Below are positions 1-9,711 of a stretch of 64,000 nucleotides of DNA, in pieces; position 1 is the stretch's first letter; each line of letters starts with the position of its first letter. The notes under the pieces were generated by a model. It had not been told where the DNA came from and made no database searches. It worked only from the letters and a program-made list of their open reading frames with translations. Made by a program: the position numbers and the translations under genes. The DNA lies in the NCBI GenBank assembly GCA_019279435.1, contig JAAALK010000289.1, positions 28,326,603 to 28,390,602 of the forward strand. The letters are read 5' to 3'. The stretch comes from Zizania palustris (taxonomy: Eukaryota; Streptophyta; Magnoliopsida; Poales; Poaceae).

Positions 1-1074
1 GTTGAACTTCGAAGCTAGGCCCTTGCGGCTGTGTTGAAGTTTTCACTTCCAATTTCACTTCTTGTAGTATCGACGGGGTTGCAGCAGTTCTTCGAAGCCA
101 TCCTTCTTCTGACCTTGCATACTCTTCAAAATAAGACATCAACTGAGAAATAGAAGATATGCTTTTCCGGTGAAGTTTATCAAGGAGGCCTGGATGAATA
201 ACTCCTTCTCGAGCCGCGTCAACTACTGAAGACGTAGTTAACCCTCGAATTTGCGACTTCGTATGAGCGAAGCACTTGAAATATTGTCTTAAGGTCTCTC
301 CAGGGAGCTGCTTCACCTGGAAGAGACTTCCTATTGACATTGGAGGCACGAAGGTGCCTTGGAAATTGCTTACGAACTTCTTCTTCAACTTCCCCCATGA
401 ACTGATTGATACTGGCTTCAGAGACCAGAACCACCGCAATGCCACTCCTTGAAGAGCTAGGGGGAAACACTTTGCCATAGTGTCTCGCACTCCCCCGCTA
501 GCTTCAATTGCTAGAGCATAAGAACGAACGAATTCTCTAGGATCTTCATCTTCGGCATACTTGCAAAGCTTCGAAGTTTTGAACTTAGGATCGAAGCGTA
601 CTTTCTGCAACTCGGGATGCAGCGGAGATTCGGGTCAAAAGAGGCATTCTCCGGAACTTCGGGATAAATAGGCTCGTCGTCTTCGGGCACTTCGGGAATG
701 GTTGGGGTGGCTTGAGAACGAAGCCTATTCGCGGCTTCTTGCCGCCACCTTGCAACTTCGGCTTGGAGACTGGCCATTTGAGCGGCCATATCACCAAGAC
801 AGTCTTCATCTCCTCCGGAAGGGTCTTCCCGGTCTTGAGAACTGTAGGGATCAGTTCGAAGTGGAGGAGGTGGAAGAGGGACTCCGGCTGGCCGAAGTAT
901 AGATGGAGTTGGCGGAGGAACTTCGTATGCTCGAGGAAGGGGAATCCCTTCCGGAGTTTGAGGTGGAGGAAACATCGAAGGTCCTCCGACCTCAACTGTG
1001 TCTGAAGATCTTGCTCCGGAGGTCCGAGGGGACCTCCGAATAGGATTATTAGCTGCACTCCGCTTAGAAGGCAT
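1..1074 (-). pseudogene. gag of a minus-strand LTR retrotransposon (frameshifted, runs off the left edge)
   Basis: On the minus strand a reading frame opens with MPSKRSAANN at 1074 and runs through a Pro-rich N-terminus and a short acidic stretch to about 600. There a frameshift moves homology into another frame, which continues to the left edge. The second part matches, residue for residue over long stretches, the retrotransposon gag segment encoded on the plus strand at 1538-2130, including the blocks DTMAKCFPLALQG and PGETLRQYFK. Gag forms the particle that packages element RNA in the cytoplasm. The nearby LTR with the same orientation ends at 1537, so this is the 5' part of one element whose pol lies outside the window. 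The frameshift makes it non-functional as read. Lineage within Ty3/gypsy is inferred only. Confidence 0.75.
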
Positions 1075-1537
1075 GATTTGAAAACTTGGTAGAGAACGAA
1101 GTTTTTTGAACTAAACTATTCCAAGCCTCCGAAAGGATAATAACTTAGAATAGCTTGAAAGTGTGTATTGAATAACTTGTATTCGGTCCTCATTACAGGG
1201 TAAAACGGGGGGTATTTATAGGCCCAAACATTAAGGAAAAGACCCTTTTACCCCTCTATTACAACCGACATAGTGGAAACTATTCGGTACCCTTAATAAG
1301 GTTAAAATAGTAAAAGACTAATCTAATAAGAAAGAAGATAAGTCTTCCATCTTAGCTAGCAAAGAAGCTCTCGGAAGAGTCCAAGTTCGAAGATATACTT
1401 CGAACTAGAGTCCGTCATCATACTTCGAACTTGATTCAATGCATCCCCGGATTCGTAGGCTGGAAGTCTTGGATTTAATCACCAACCTTTGTCCTGTTAC
1501 TGCTATAACCCTGAAGATGGAATATTTTCCCCCAACA
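1075..1537 (-). repeat. 5' LTR of the minus-strand retrotransposon (LTR family A)
   Basis: Read on the minus strand it begins TGTTGGGGGAAAATATTCC at 1537 and carries a promoter-like CCTATAAATACCCC near 1210-1222. This matches the start and TATA region of the solo LTR at 26430-35507. The gag start lies just downstream in the same orientation. I could not place the exact LTR 3' end or a primer-binding site; it ends between about 1040 and 1090. Confidence 0.6.
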
Positions 1538-2367
1538 GTACGCTTCGACCCTAAGTTCAAAACTTCGAAGCTTTGCAAGTATGTCGGAGATGAAGATCCT
1601 GGAGAATTCATCCGTTCTTATGCTCTAGCAATTGAAGCCAGTGGAGGAGTGCGGGACACTATGGCAAAATGTTTCCCCCTGGCTCTTCAAGGAGTTGTAT
1701 TGCGGTGGTTTTGGTCTCTGAAGCAAGGGTCAATCAGTTCATGGGGGCAGTTGAAGAAGAATTTCGTGAGTAACTTTCAGGGTACCTTCATACCCCCTAT
1801 GTCAACAGGAAGTCTTTTCCAGGTGAAGCAGATCCCTGGAGAGACCTTAAGACAATATTTCAAGCGCTTCGCTCATACGAAGTCGCAAATTCGAGGGTTA
1901 ACTACGTCTTCAGTAGTTGACGTAGCTCGAGAGGGAGTTATTCATCCAGGCCTCCTTGATAAATTTCACCGGAAAAGTATATCTTTTGTTTCTCAGTTGA
2001 TGTCTTATTTCGAAGAATATGCAAGGTCAGAAGAGGGATGGCTTCGGAGAACTGCTACAACCCTGTCGATACTGCAAGAAGTTAAATTGGAAGTGAAAAC
2101 ATCAGCACAGCCGCAAGGGACTAGCTTCGAAGCTCAGCATGACAGGCGTCGGGGGCAAAAGCATCCTCGTTTAGAAGTTCTAAACATTGCACCCCCGTAG
2201 AAGTTTGCCCAAAGGGCTGCACAACCCTCAGGAAGCAAGACCAGCGGTTGGAGGCTGCCAGGGAAACCGGCTGGCAAAGGCCAGACCTTTTTCTGCTGTA
2301 TCCATGGTGAAAACTGGAGTCACACAACTGATGCGTGCAAGGCTATACTTGCTCTGAGAGGAGAGTA
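1538..2367 (+). pseudogene. gag fragment of a plus-strand LTR retrotransposon with zinc-knuckle-like end
   Basis: The open frame covering this segment encodes a Retrotrans_gag-type domain: blocks PGEFIRSYALAIEASGG, FPLALQGVVLRWFWSL and PGETLRQYFKRF are clear. It stops at 2200. A downstream stretch at 2290-2345 encodes FCCIHGENWSHTTDACKAI, which resembles a Cys/His nucleic-acid-binding knuckle of gag. The first codons of the open frame (1439-1537) are antisense LTR sequence, so the true gag homology begins at the LTR edge. The rest of this element is upstream of the window and inside or beyond the gap. It is about 90% identical by eye to the minus-strand gag at 1-600, so the two are close relatives in opposite orientation. 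Confidence 0.75.
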
Positions 2368-2467
2368 NNNNNNNNNNNNNNNNNNNNNNNNNNNNNNNNN
2401 NNNNNNNNNNNNNNNNNNNNNNNNNNNNNNNNNNNNNNNNNNNNNNNNNNNNNNNNNNNNNNNNNNN
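2368..2467. other. assembly gap (100 N)
   Basis: Exactly 100 unknown bases, the usual placeholder for a gap of unknown size. Left of it is gag of an LTR element; right of it is the GC-rich 5' part of CACTA-1. The 5' terminal repeat of CACTA-1 is therefore missing. Confidence 0.95.
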
Positions 2468-3025
2468 CCCCCCTCAGCCCCCGTCGCCGGCCTCCCCCCA
2501 CCCCGCCGCCGACAAGCCGCCCCCCCGCCGGCCGGCGCCACCTAGCCTCCTCCCCGGCGCCTCCACCTCCCCCGGCCTCGTCCTCCCCCCGGCGCCCCCG
2601 GCACCACCGGCTCCTCCTCCTCCGGCCGCCGGCCCCCTCACTCCGGCCGCCGGTCCCGCCGTCTCCTCCGCCCCCAACAACCCCTACCTCCTTCGGTATT
2701 TTTGACACCTAAAATTTAGGGTTTTAAATTTTTGTTTGAAATTAGTTTAAATTTTGTGGTGATGCTATAGTATGTCAAATGTTAGTTTATTCATTTGTTG
2801 AAATTTCATATATATATATGTGTGTGTGCCTATATATATACATGTTAGTTTATACATGTTAGTTGAAATTAATGATATATTTAATGTAATGTTTAATCAC
2901 ATATGTAATCACATGTTTAATGCCATGAATATACCATGTTGTTGTAATATACATGTTTTAGAAATTTTAATATAATCGTTGTAATAGTTTTTATGTTTTA
3001 ATGATTATGTTGATTAATATCTTTT

Positions 3026-3138
3026 GTATGTGGATGCTGGCCATCGTGCCGTGATATATATATATACATGTGTGTATGTGGATGTCGGCCATCGCGTCGT
3101 GATATGTGTATGTGGGTGACGACCATTATGTCGTCCTA
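3026..3138 (+). repeat. three-copy degenerate tandem repeat in the CACTA-1 leader
   Basis: Three imperfect copies of a unit of about 40 bp, each with GTATGTGG then a GGCCATCGYGTCGTG-like core. The copies are separated by TATATA runs. No coding content is seen. Confidence 0.6.
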
Positions 3139-3190
3139 TTTTAATTTTTCTTGTTATTGTCGCGTAACCTAGGCGTCTCCCGTTCGGAAG

Positions 3191-3465
3191 AGTTACGGTT
3201 TGGAATATGCATGTCTTTGCATATTTGTGGCCGTAACTGTTTCGAATTGTCCACGTTTGGACAACCGGAAGATGCGTAGATTGAGCTCGTTTTCATGCCC
3301 CGTTCCGATTCGACTCATGGTTTCGGCAGCACCTCCTCGTTGTTCTCCGAACGCACATCCTCTTGGCATGTTGCCCAGACGTGCGTTTGGAGAGCAGCGG
3401 GGAGGTGCTGCCGAAATTTTGGGTTGGATCGGAACGGAGTGTGAAAACGAGCTCAATCTACGCAT
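3191..3465 (+). promoter_or_regulatory. three consecutive hairpins in the CACTA-1 5' leader
   Basis: Hairpin 1 pairs AGTTACGG (3191) with CCGTAACT (ending 3238), with an inner ATATGCA/TGCATAT stem. Hairpin 2 is TTGTCC-ACGTTT-GGACAA (3247-3264). Hairpin 3 is long, pairing ATGCGTAG at 3272 with CTACGCAT at 3458-3465 through arms of about 90 bp. It is followed by TAGGACCTATCTT and then the TNP2 start at 3540. The same three-part arrangement occurs in CACTA-2 with different sequence. A role as an RNA structure or siRNA source is inference. Confidence 0.7.
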
Positions 3466-3539
3466 TTTCTGGTGGGATTAGGACCTATCTTACCTATCTA
3501 ACCCCTAAACACGGGTGTTGTTTCCTAGTTAAGTTCAAG

Positions 3540-3701
3540 ATGGATCAACGTGAGTGGATGTACACGGGTCGCCCTAGTCAGGCCGAGGTGACCATGGATT
3601 GGATCAAGAACACTGAAGTATTCTTAGAGACGGCGTTTGGTAGACGGAATGTACGTGACAAGACCTGGTGTCCATGTAGTCGGTGCGAGAATTATGTTTA
3701 A
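3540..3701 (+). pseudogene. TNP2 transposase N-terminal domain fragment (CACTA-1)
   Basis: The frame from the ATG at 3540 encodes 53 residues beginning MDQREWMYTGR and ending with CPCSRCENYV, then a stop. The pattern WMY, an aromatic F in the middle and C-P-C-x2-C is the transposase-associated N-terminal domain seen at the start of TNP2 proteins, including the one at 28519 in CACTA-2. The catalytic Transposase_21 region that should follow is absent, so this is a remnant of an internal deletion. The frame could instead splice at GT (3696-3697) in phase 0 to the next exon at 3822, which would join this domain to the second gene. Splicing is not testable from sequence alone. Confidence 0.7.
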
Positions 3702-3821
3702 TTTTACAATAAATGCGTTTAGAACACATTTCACGGTTTATCTAAAGTGATTTACTCTTTTTCGTAGCAGGTGATTGAAATATGGTGGTGGGTTTAAAGA
3801 AATTAATAAGTGCAGTAGTAG

Positions 3822-5901
3822 GAAAAGGCGGGTAGATCCACTCCCTCTCAAGATGAGGTCGGGTCCTCATCTAGACCTCGAGGTAGGAGAACGAAGAAGT
3901 CAGCAGTGAGAGGAAAGGCACCCGCGCCCTCGAGTGAAACTAGCCATATACCGGCATCCCGCCGCGACGATGATTACGTGCCGGATGAGGAAGAGGAGGA
4001 GCAGGCTAGGGTGGAGGAGGAGGAGGAGGAGGTGGGGGCAGAGGGTGGGGAGGTTGGGGCAGAGGGAGAGGAGCAGACTACAGAAGCGGCTGCAGTGTGG
4101 TTGCGTGGTCCTTCGTCACTCCCGAGGCGACCAGTGGTAGTAGCTGATCGTCCGCTCATTCGACCAGATGGAAATAGGTAAGTTGTTGTAGAAAGTCTAT
4201 AATATATTCTTTTCGTTAGTTTAATTTTTAATATATACTAATACTTTTTAATGATATCGGGATAGGAACTGGATTATGGTTGAACGAGGAGGTCGTGAGT
4301 GCTCACGCCATGTAAACGGTATCCTCGGGCTTCTTATCAAGGAAAAGTTCCCTGGTTTGATATCTTTGGATGGGAGGACGGAGCCGGCGTACTCATGGAG
4401 GCACTATGAAAGTGCGCCGGACGCCCCTGACCGAGAAGGGAGACAATTTGCCCACCTAGCCGATCGAGTCAGGGCTGAGCTCTGGGTAAGTTTATTTTCT
4501 TAATATATGTGTCAATACTATTAACATGTGAAAACATATAACATTCTCTTTACATCTATATGCAGGATTTTTATAGATGTGATGAGGGGTATGCGGATCA
4601 GGCTGCCGCAGTTATTAATAGAGCCGCCAAGAAGCTTGTCACCGACATGCATTATGAGGCGCGCATTCAAGTTGTTATTGACTTCTGCGCTCAGCACCGT
4701 CGAGAGAGGAAGAACAAAAAGGATGTCCGGACCACCTTTCTGACACGAGAGGAATACATGATGGTAAGTGTATTCTCGTGTATCTTCTAATACTTAATAT
4801 TATGTCATTAACAAATTCACTTGCATCAAATAGGTCCCTCCACAGTGGTGTGCCGCTCATCTTGAGTGTTGGGGCCAAATTGTTGATAGGTGGTGTTCTG
4901 CCGAGTGGCAGAGCAGTCACGAGGCATGCCGCCAGCGACGCCTACTCATGCCGGGGGCAGCACACCATCAAGGCTCGCTGAACCTCGACCAGTTCAGGGC
5001 GAGATGGGTATGTAGTTACATTTTTTTTTGCTTAATTGAACAATATAACTCTAACTATCTTTTTGTTTTAGTCAACGGCCAATGCGGGTCAGGAATGCTC
5101 CCAAGTCATGGCATATGCTCTGGCTCACAAAGGGAGGGCGGTTGAAGGAAATACTTACAATCCAAATGACCCCGCTGAGTCGTACACTAATCGGAATGCA
5201 TATCAACGCCTCCAAGACTATTCAGAGATGGCAAGGGAAGTGCATGGCGCCGATTATGACCCAATCGCACATGACATCGATGGCGAGGTGGTCATGAGGG
5301 CTGGAGGAGGAAAGAGACATGGGCGATATTTGATGGGCGACGACGCCATTGATACCCGTGGTACCCCCTCTCTATCTGAGGTGAGAGCTCGGAGCTCGAC
5401 CTCCGGTCCGGGTATACGTCCTCGCCGAGACACATCTATGGGTCTGATTGCTGATCTACAGGTTAGTTCATTTTCATCAATCATCGAACACTTCACATTG
5501 TTTGTTTGAGAACATTAACTCTGAAATAATGTTTTGTAGGCCCAACTAAATGAAGAAAGATCACAAAGGACTGAGTGGCAGACCCAGATGGAGGCTCGGC
5601 TGCAGGCTCAGATGCAAGCTCAGATGCAAGCCAAGATGCAGACCCAGATGCAGCAGTGGTTTGCACAGATAGGTGGATCTTTCTCAGGTCATATGGGTCT
5701 GCCTGTACTTCCTCCTCAACCTCAACAATCTCCACGGACTCCACAGAGCGGCAATGTGAGTTTCTAATATTGTTATTGTCGGTTTTGTTATATACAAGTG
5801 TTCTAACTATTTTTCTTTTTTTTCAGTTTCATCCATCGGCAGCAGGATCAAACACGCAACCATCTCCACACACTGGTCATAGCGGTAATGATAATTTGTG
5901 A
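3822..5901 (+). CDS. CACTA-1 second gene, plant transposase Ptta/En/Spm (Transposase_24-like), multi-exon
   Basis: Seven exons join in frame using GT-AG introns: about 3822-4177, 4266-4485, 4566-4763, 4834-5007, 5072-5461, 5540-5755 and 5827-5901 (TGA). No ATG is seen at the start of the first exon, so it must be spliced to an upstream exon or has lost its start. The protein has a basic N-terminus, then a long Asp/Glu tract. A central part follows with RNWIMVERGGRE and a Trp-rich segment (PPQWCAAHLECW). The C-terminal exon is a Gln/Met-rich heptad-like run (QAQMQAQMQAKMQTQMQQ) likely to form a coiled coil. This architecture fits the accessory DNA-binding protein of plant CACTA elements, which in En/Spm binds subterminal repeats. 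Family assignment rests on exon layout, position and residue pattern. Confidence 0.65.
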
Positions 5902-5934
5902 GGCGTGGTGTGAGTTGCCGTGATGAATTTGTTA

Positions 5935-6180
5935 ATTAACTTAAACTTGTCACCGTTAACGCGAACTTGAACTTGTGTATCAATTTGAACTTGTATTTGT
6001 GACGTGAACGTGAAATTGTGATGTGATCGTGAAATTTGTGATGTAAATGTGATTTTTGTGATGTGTATGTGATTTCTGTGAATATCTGTGATTCAGTGTG
6101 AATTTTGGGGCAAATTTTGTGAATAAATGTGAATTTGTGATGCATTTTGTGATTGAATGTGTTTTTTGGATGAAATATGC
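5935..6180 (+). repeat. G/T-rich degenerate repeat (TGTGATNTGTGA) 3' of the CACTA-1 gene
   Basis: Many imperfect copies of GTGATGTGAATGTGATTTTTG-like units lie between the last exon and the subterminal repeats. A similar block occupies the same position in CACTA-2 (34540-34830). It could hold the polyadenylation region. Confidence 0.55.
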
Positions 6181-6212
6181 AAGAAATAAATGAAAAAAAA
6201 ATTAAAAATATT

Positions 6213-6731
6213 TTGCCGAGTGTTACACTCGGCAAAGCCACCTGCAGTGCACAGAAACGTGCCACGTGGCACGTTTCTGTGCACTCTGGGGAGGCTTTGC
6301 CGAGTGCCTCCACGTGGCACTCGGCGAAGGTGGTGTGCCGAGTGCCACGGGGGCACTCGGCGAAGCCCCATGCGCCACGTGCCCCCCCTCCCCCGAGCCC
6401 CCTTCGCCGAGTGCCCCCCGTGGCACTCGGCACACCCCCTTCGCCGAGTGCCACGTGGGGCACTCGGCGAAGCCCCGTTAACGGCCACCCCGGCCGTCAA
6501 CCGTGGACTTCGCCGAGTGCTATACGTGGCACTCGGCGAAGTCTATATTGCACTCGGCAAAGACTTCGCCGAGTGCCCGATAAATTGCACTCGGCGAACC
6601 CTCACGTCGCCGACACGGCCAGTGCCGAGTGGGGTTCGCCGAGTGTGGCACTCGGCGAAGCCTTTGCTGAGTGCATTGTGGGCTTCGCCGAGTGCCCTAG
6701 ACACTCGGCAAACCCCACTGTTCCCGTAGTG
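6213..6731 (+). repeat. 3' subterminal repeats and terminal inverted repeat of CACTA-1
   Basis: Dense direct and inverted copies of GCCGAGTG / CACTCGGC, often as TTCGCCGAGTGCC facing GGCACTCGGCGAA, fill this stretch. It ends in the CACTA terminal repeat at 6731. Such subterminal repeats are the binding sites of the accessory protein in En/Spm. Open frames across this block are artefacts of the repeat. Confidence 0.9.
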
Positions 6732-7684
6732 AATGTGCACTTCCTTAGCAACCTTTGAGATCTCTCTAGCAATGTCAACTCCGCTTGCTCCTAATCCTAC
6801 AACAACCTACAAGACAACAGGATTCAGGAAGAGTATGCCATTTAAACTGGAACACTGCTAGATGCTAAAATAATTGACATCGTCATGCACCTGCAGGAAG
6901 GAGGCAAAGGGGATAGTACATTAGTACATGATCTTGAAAAGGTTCGGGAGCGCGATAGTTATGGCAGCGCAGATGATTTGCTCACCAATTTTTGATTCCT
7001 GCAAAAGAGAGGAATCGTTCATATATAATAATTTGAAAGCAATAGGATTTTCAGTTCTGAGGTAAGGCTGAAACCAAGAATGGTAGTGGCACTACCACAT
7101 CACCTCGAAGCTTCAGCACCAGGGGCACAATACAGTAGTCATTGCAGATCATGACGACGTATAAGACATCCGTGTTGCCGCGCCACTCCAAGGACCACCC
7201 CTCCCCAGGCCAAGGGGCCACACGTGTCACAACTCGGCACGGAGCCTAACATGTCCGGTGACATCGAGCACCTCTGCAAAGGCGTGGAGGAAGGCGAGCA
7301 CCTCTCAGTGGCCCATGAATGTGCGCGGATCGCCTGCGAAGACCCTACCCTTAAGCACAAAGCCTCTAGAGCCCATTAGCCCGTCAGCCAGGTTGGTGCA
7401 CAGTGACGCGTAGAAGCTGCCGTGCACGACACCAGGGTGGTCGGCTCGAGGCCTAGCGGGTCCAGGCCAGAGCGTGTGTAATAGGTTCAGGTACCCCCAA
7501 TGGTGGCAGCATGGCGGAGGTTGCCGGCGGGGGAGACGCCGGCGAAGCAGAGGAGATTGGCGATTGCTACAACCGCGTTAGTGACCGGGAGGAGGTGGCA
7601 ACGGCGGATGAGAACACGTTGGTGGGGGTGAGGAGCGGATAGGGTTAGGGGCGTGGAAGACAGGGACAACAGAATGGGGAACAT
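6732..7684 (-). pseudogene. flavin-containing monooxygenase (FMO GS-OX-like) pseudogene, cut by CACTA-1
   Basis: FMOs use FAD and NADPH to oxygenate S or N atoms of small molecules. On the minus strand 7430-7260 encodes HGSFYASLCTNL, VFAGDPRTFMGH and EVLAFLHAFAEVL with an in-frame stop between. About 7165-7085 encodes VVMICNDYCIVPLVLKLRG, matching the FMO VVCNGHYT region. An exon ending at 6928 encodes HNYRAPEPFQDH, followed by a 121-bp GT-AG intron. The exon at 6806-6732 encodes VVVGLGASGVDIAREISKV, the GxGxSG NADPH-binding motif. The exon is truncated exactly at the CACTA-1 end. Stops and frame changes show it is dead. An N-terminal FAD motif near 7560-7684 is not convincing. The remaining 3' exons are not seen left of CACTA-1 in this window. 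Confidence 0.8.
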
Positions 7685-8288
7685 AGCACGCGTGTGCTAG
7701 GGTCCCGGCGACTGTCATTTTGCAGAAACAACCTTGTATTTTCTAATTTTAGAGCACATTCCGAATTTCTGAATTTTCTTTCCTTCACGTATAAAATATC
7801 AGGAAAATAGAACGTATATGCAAAAAAACGCAACTCAACGGAGAGTGTGACGTCGGTCCTTCACACAATTAGCAATAAAAATGAGGATTTTTTTGTAAAA
7901 ACAGCAGGTCTGGGATTGACAACGTGGCACCTCGCAGAGATGGGCACATCCAAAACGGCAGGACCGAAACGAATTACAAGAGTACCGAAGGTTATTTTCG
8001 AAAAATGATGACATGGAGAGCTGTGGTGCCAGCAAAGGGGAGCTGCTTTTAATGATAGTAATAAGTCCATCCCACAGAACGCGGTTGAACAATGGTAAAA
8101 CTGGACAGATAGAAGCAGCTCACTATTGCACAAAAAATGAAAGTTCCATCAACTTCATTTCTGTAAATTCTTACAGGAGTAGCAGACAACGTTAAAGAGT
8201 AGAACTTACCTTCTCCTAGCAAACACTTTCCCACCTAGTCCCCATTTTCGGTAGATAATAGTTAAAGTAGTCAGAAAAATTGAGAGAC
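7685..8288. other. region upstream of the FMO pseudogene, no gene seen
   Basis: Moderately AT-rich sequence with no convincing open frame or repeat boundary. It is contiguous with the sequence resuming at 14484 if the inserted element 8289-14483 is removed. It may be former promoter or flank of the FMO gene. Confidence 0.4.
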
Positions 8289-8851
8289 TGTTAGCACTAA
8301 TCTTGACCATAGCGTCGTGAGTGGAGGCAGTGGACGACGCGTGCGAGGTGTGCGCTTGTGGCTGAGTTGTGCAGCAGGCGAGTGGAGCAGCCAAGCGGCT
8401 GGGAAGTCAGGAGATGGACTGATCAGCTAGAGAAATGCATGGGAGATTCTACATACAATGATCAGTTGGATACATGCAGGGAAGATTCTACATGCAATGA
8501 TCAGCTAGTGGAGCTATTTAGTCGGGCGTGTGGGTGAGTGTTGAACAGTGTGTGTGTGGCTCATGCATGAGTGTCGCTGGGCCTTTAAAAGGTGTGAGAG
8601 GAGTGCTGCAGAGTGTGTAGCCATGAGAAAAAAAGGTGTGAGAGAAGTGCTGCAGAGTGTGTAGCCATGAGAGAAAAATGTAGTCCCTGTACGTGATTAT
8701 TTCCTTCAAGTGCTAGCGTGTGTCGAGAACAAGTTCTTCGTGGTTTGCTAGCTTCTTTCCTTTGTATGGTGTGTTCAAGTGTACGTCCATCCAGAGGAAA
8801 GAGCGAGTGAGTTAGAGAGGGAGGAGGTAATCAAGTGGATTAGTTCCAACA
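8289..8851 (+). repeat. left LTR of the non-autonomous element
   Basis: Bounded by TG...CA and followed by the primer-binding site. It contains a 44-bp tandem duplication (8591-8678) of a GGTGTGAGAG...CCATGAGA unit that the right LTR lacks. Confidence 0.85.
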
Positions 8852-8852
8852 A

Positions 8853-8866
8853 TTGGTATTAGAGCC
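8853..8866 (+). other. primer-binding site, near-complement of initiator tRNA-Met
   Basis: TTGGTATTAGAGCC differs by one base from the TTGGTATCAGAGCC primer site used by many plant copia elements. It sits one base after the LTR end. Confidence 0.75.
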
Positions 8867-9270
8867 TCGAGATTCGGGGATCGTGGCGAAGGAAAGTCTG
8901 TGGTGAGTGCGAACACAATGGCGGTGTGTTGTGACGTCGTGCGCGTGGCGAGCACGGCAATCGTGGAGGTGTGGGGCAATGTGTGCACCAGCGGGAAGGT
9001 GATATGGCCCCGAGACGCGACGCAGCTGCGGGGTGCCGCGTGTGGGTGGGAGGCGCCGGATCATGGGCATGGGAAACTGTTGTGGTCAAGCCATGCGGCG
9101 GTGGTGGCCGAGCCGCGCAAGCGCCTGTGTGGCATGGGCGATGTCGGTGCGGCAAAGTGTGCCTTGTGGGGCCTGTGCGTGGGGAAGTTATGGCATCGCC
9201 TACGGGGCATGCACGAGGCCAACTTTATGGGACACAGTGGTGATGAGCGTGTGCACTACTAGAGCGGCAG

Positions 9271-9436
9271 CAGGGGCGGAGCCAAAGGTTGGGGTGGGGG
9301 TTCCTAGGAACCCCCTTGCAAAAAAAATTTAGTTATTATTGTTAATTTTTCACCTTTTGTGCACCCCCTCAGATTTAATTCGGTGTACCGCTTAAAGCGG
9401 TGCACCCCCTTCAGTTTTACTCTAGCTCCGCCACTG
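9271..9436 (+). mobile_element. hAT-like MITE, 166 bp
   Basis: Ends are CAGGGGCGGAGCC and GCTCCGCCACTG, flanked by a perfect 8-bp duplication AGCGGCAG (9263-9270 and 9437-9444). Eight-base duplications and CAG...CTG ends are hAT traits. It has no coding capacity. Confidence 0.8.
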
Positions 9437-9711
9437 AGCGGCAGGGCGGCGACCGTGACTGTAGTGAGACCGTGTTTAGGCGAAGAACAGTATCAGCGTG
9501 CAGGCCATGATGGTAGTGGTCGTATGCAAGTTATGATCGATCTGGTGATAACACGTGTGACAGTTACATGAGGCCACGTGCAGGTGGCTGTGTGTGTACA
9601 GGCGTGGAGTGCGAGCGCTAGCAGGACGCCAACAGCGGTGATCTAGTGTGGTGAGCGGAGGCGTTCAAGGCGATAGCTGACAACGAGCCATGTGAAGATT
9701 AGGGGGGAAAT

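Larger units (their letters stand above)
2468..6731 (+). mobile_element. CACTA-1, En/Spm-type DNA transposon (5' end missing)
   Basis: The 3' end reads CTGTTCCCGTAGTG, the inverse of the CACTACGGGAACAG terminal repeat typical of grass CACTA elements, followed by AAT of the flanking FMO exon. Internally it has, in order: a C-rich 5' segment (2468-2700), AT-rich leader, a short tandem repeat, three hairpins, the N-terminal exon of a TNP2-like gene, a multi-exon Transposase_24-like gene, a G/T-rich spacer and dense subterminal repeats. The layout is collinear with CACTA-2 at 26665-35242, but most of TNP2 is deleted. It is non-autonomous as read. The 5' terminal repeat and target duplication cannot be checked because of the gap. 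Confidence 0.88.

Noticed and set aside
1439..1537. Start of the plus-strand gag at the ATG at 1439
   Set aside because: This part is antisense LTR sequence of the opposite element, so the ATG is fortuitous.
2335..2712. Frames that run through the N gap with Pro-rich tails
   Set aside because: They cross unknown bases and C-rich low-complexity DNA.
6177..6758. 193-residue and overlapping frames rich in TRRV/AECP repeats
   Set aside because: Translations of CACTA-1 subterminal repeats, open in several frames at once.
6732..7684. A functional FMO gene
   Set aside because: In-frame stops, frame changes and truncation of the NADPH-binding exon.
8840..9332. Overlapping frames of 76-120 residues as a gag
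   Set aside because: No gag motif; GC-rich internal stretch of a short non-autonomous LTR element with overlapping frames on both strands.
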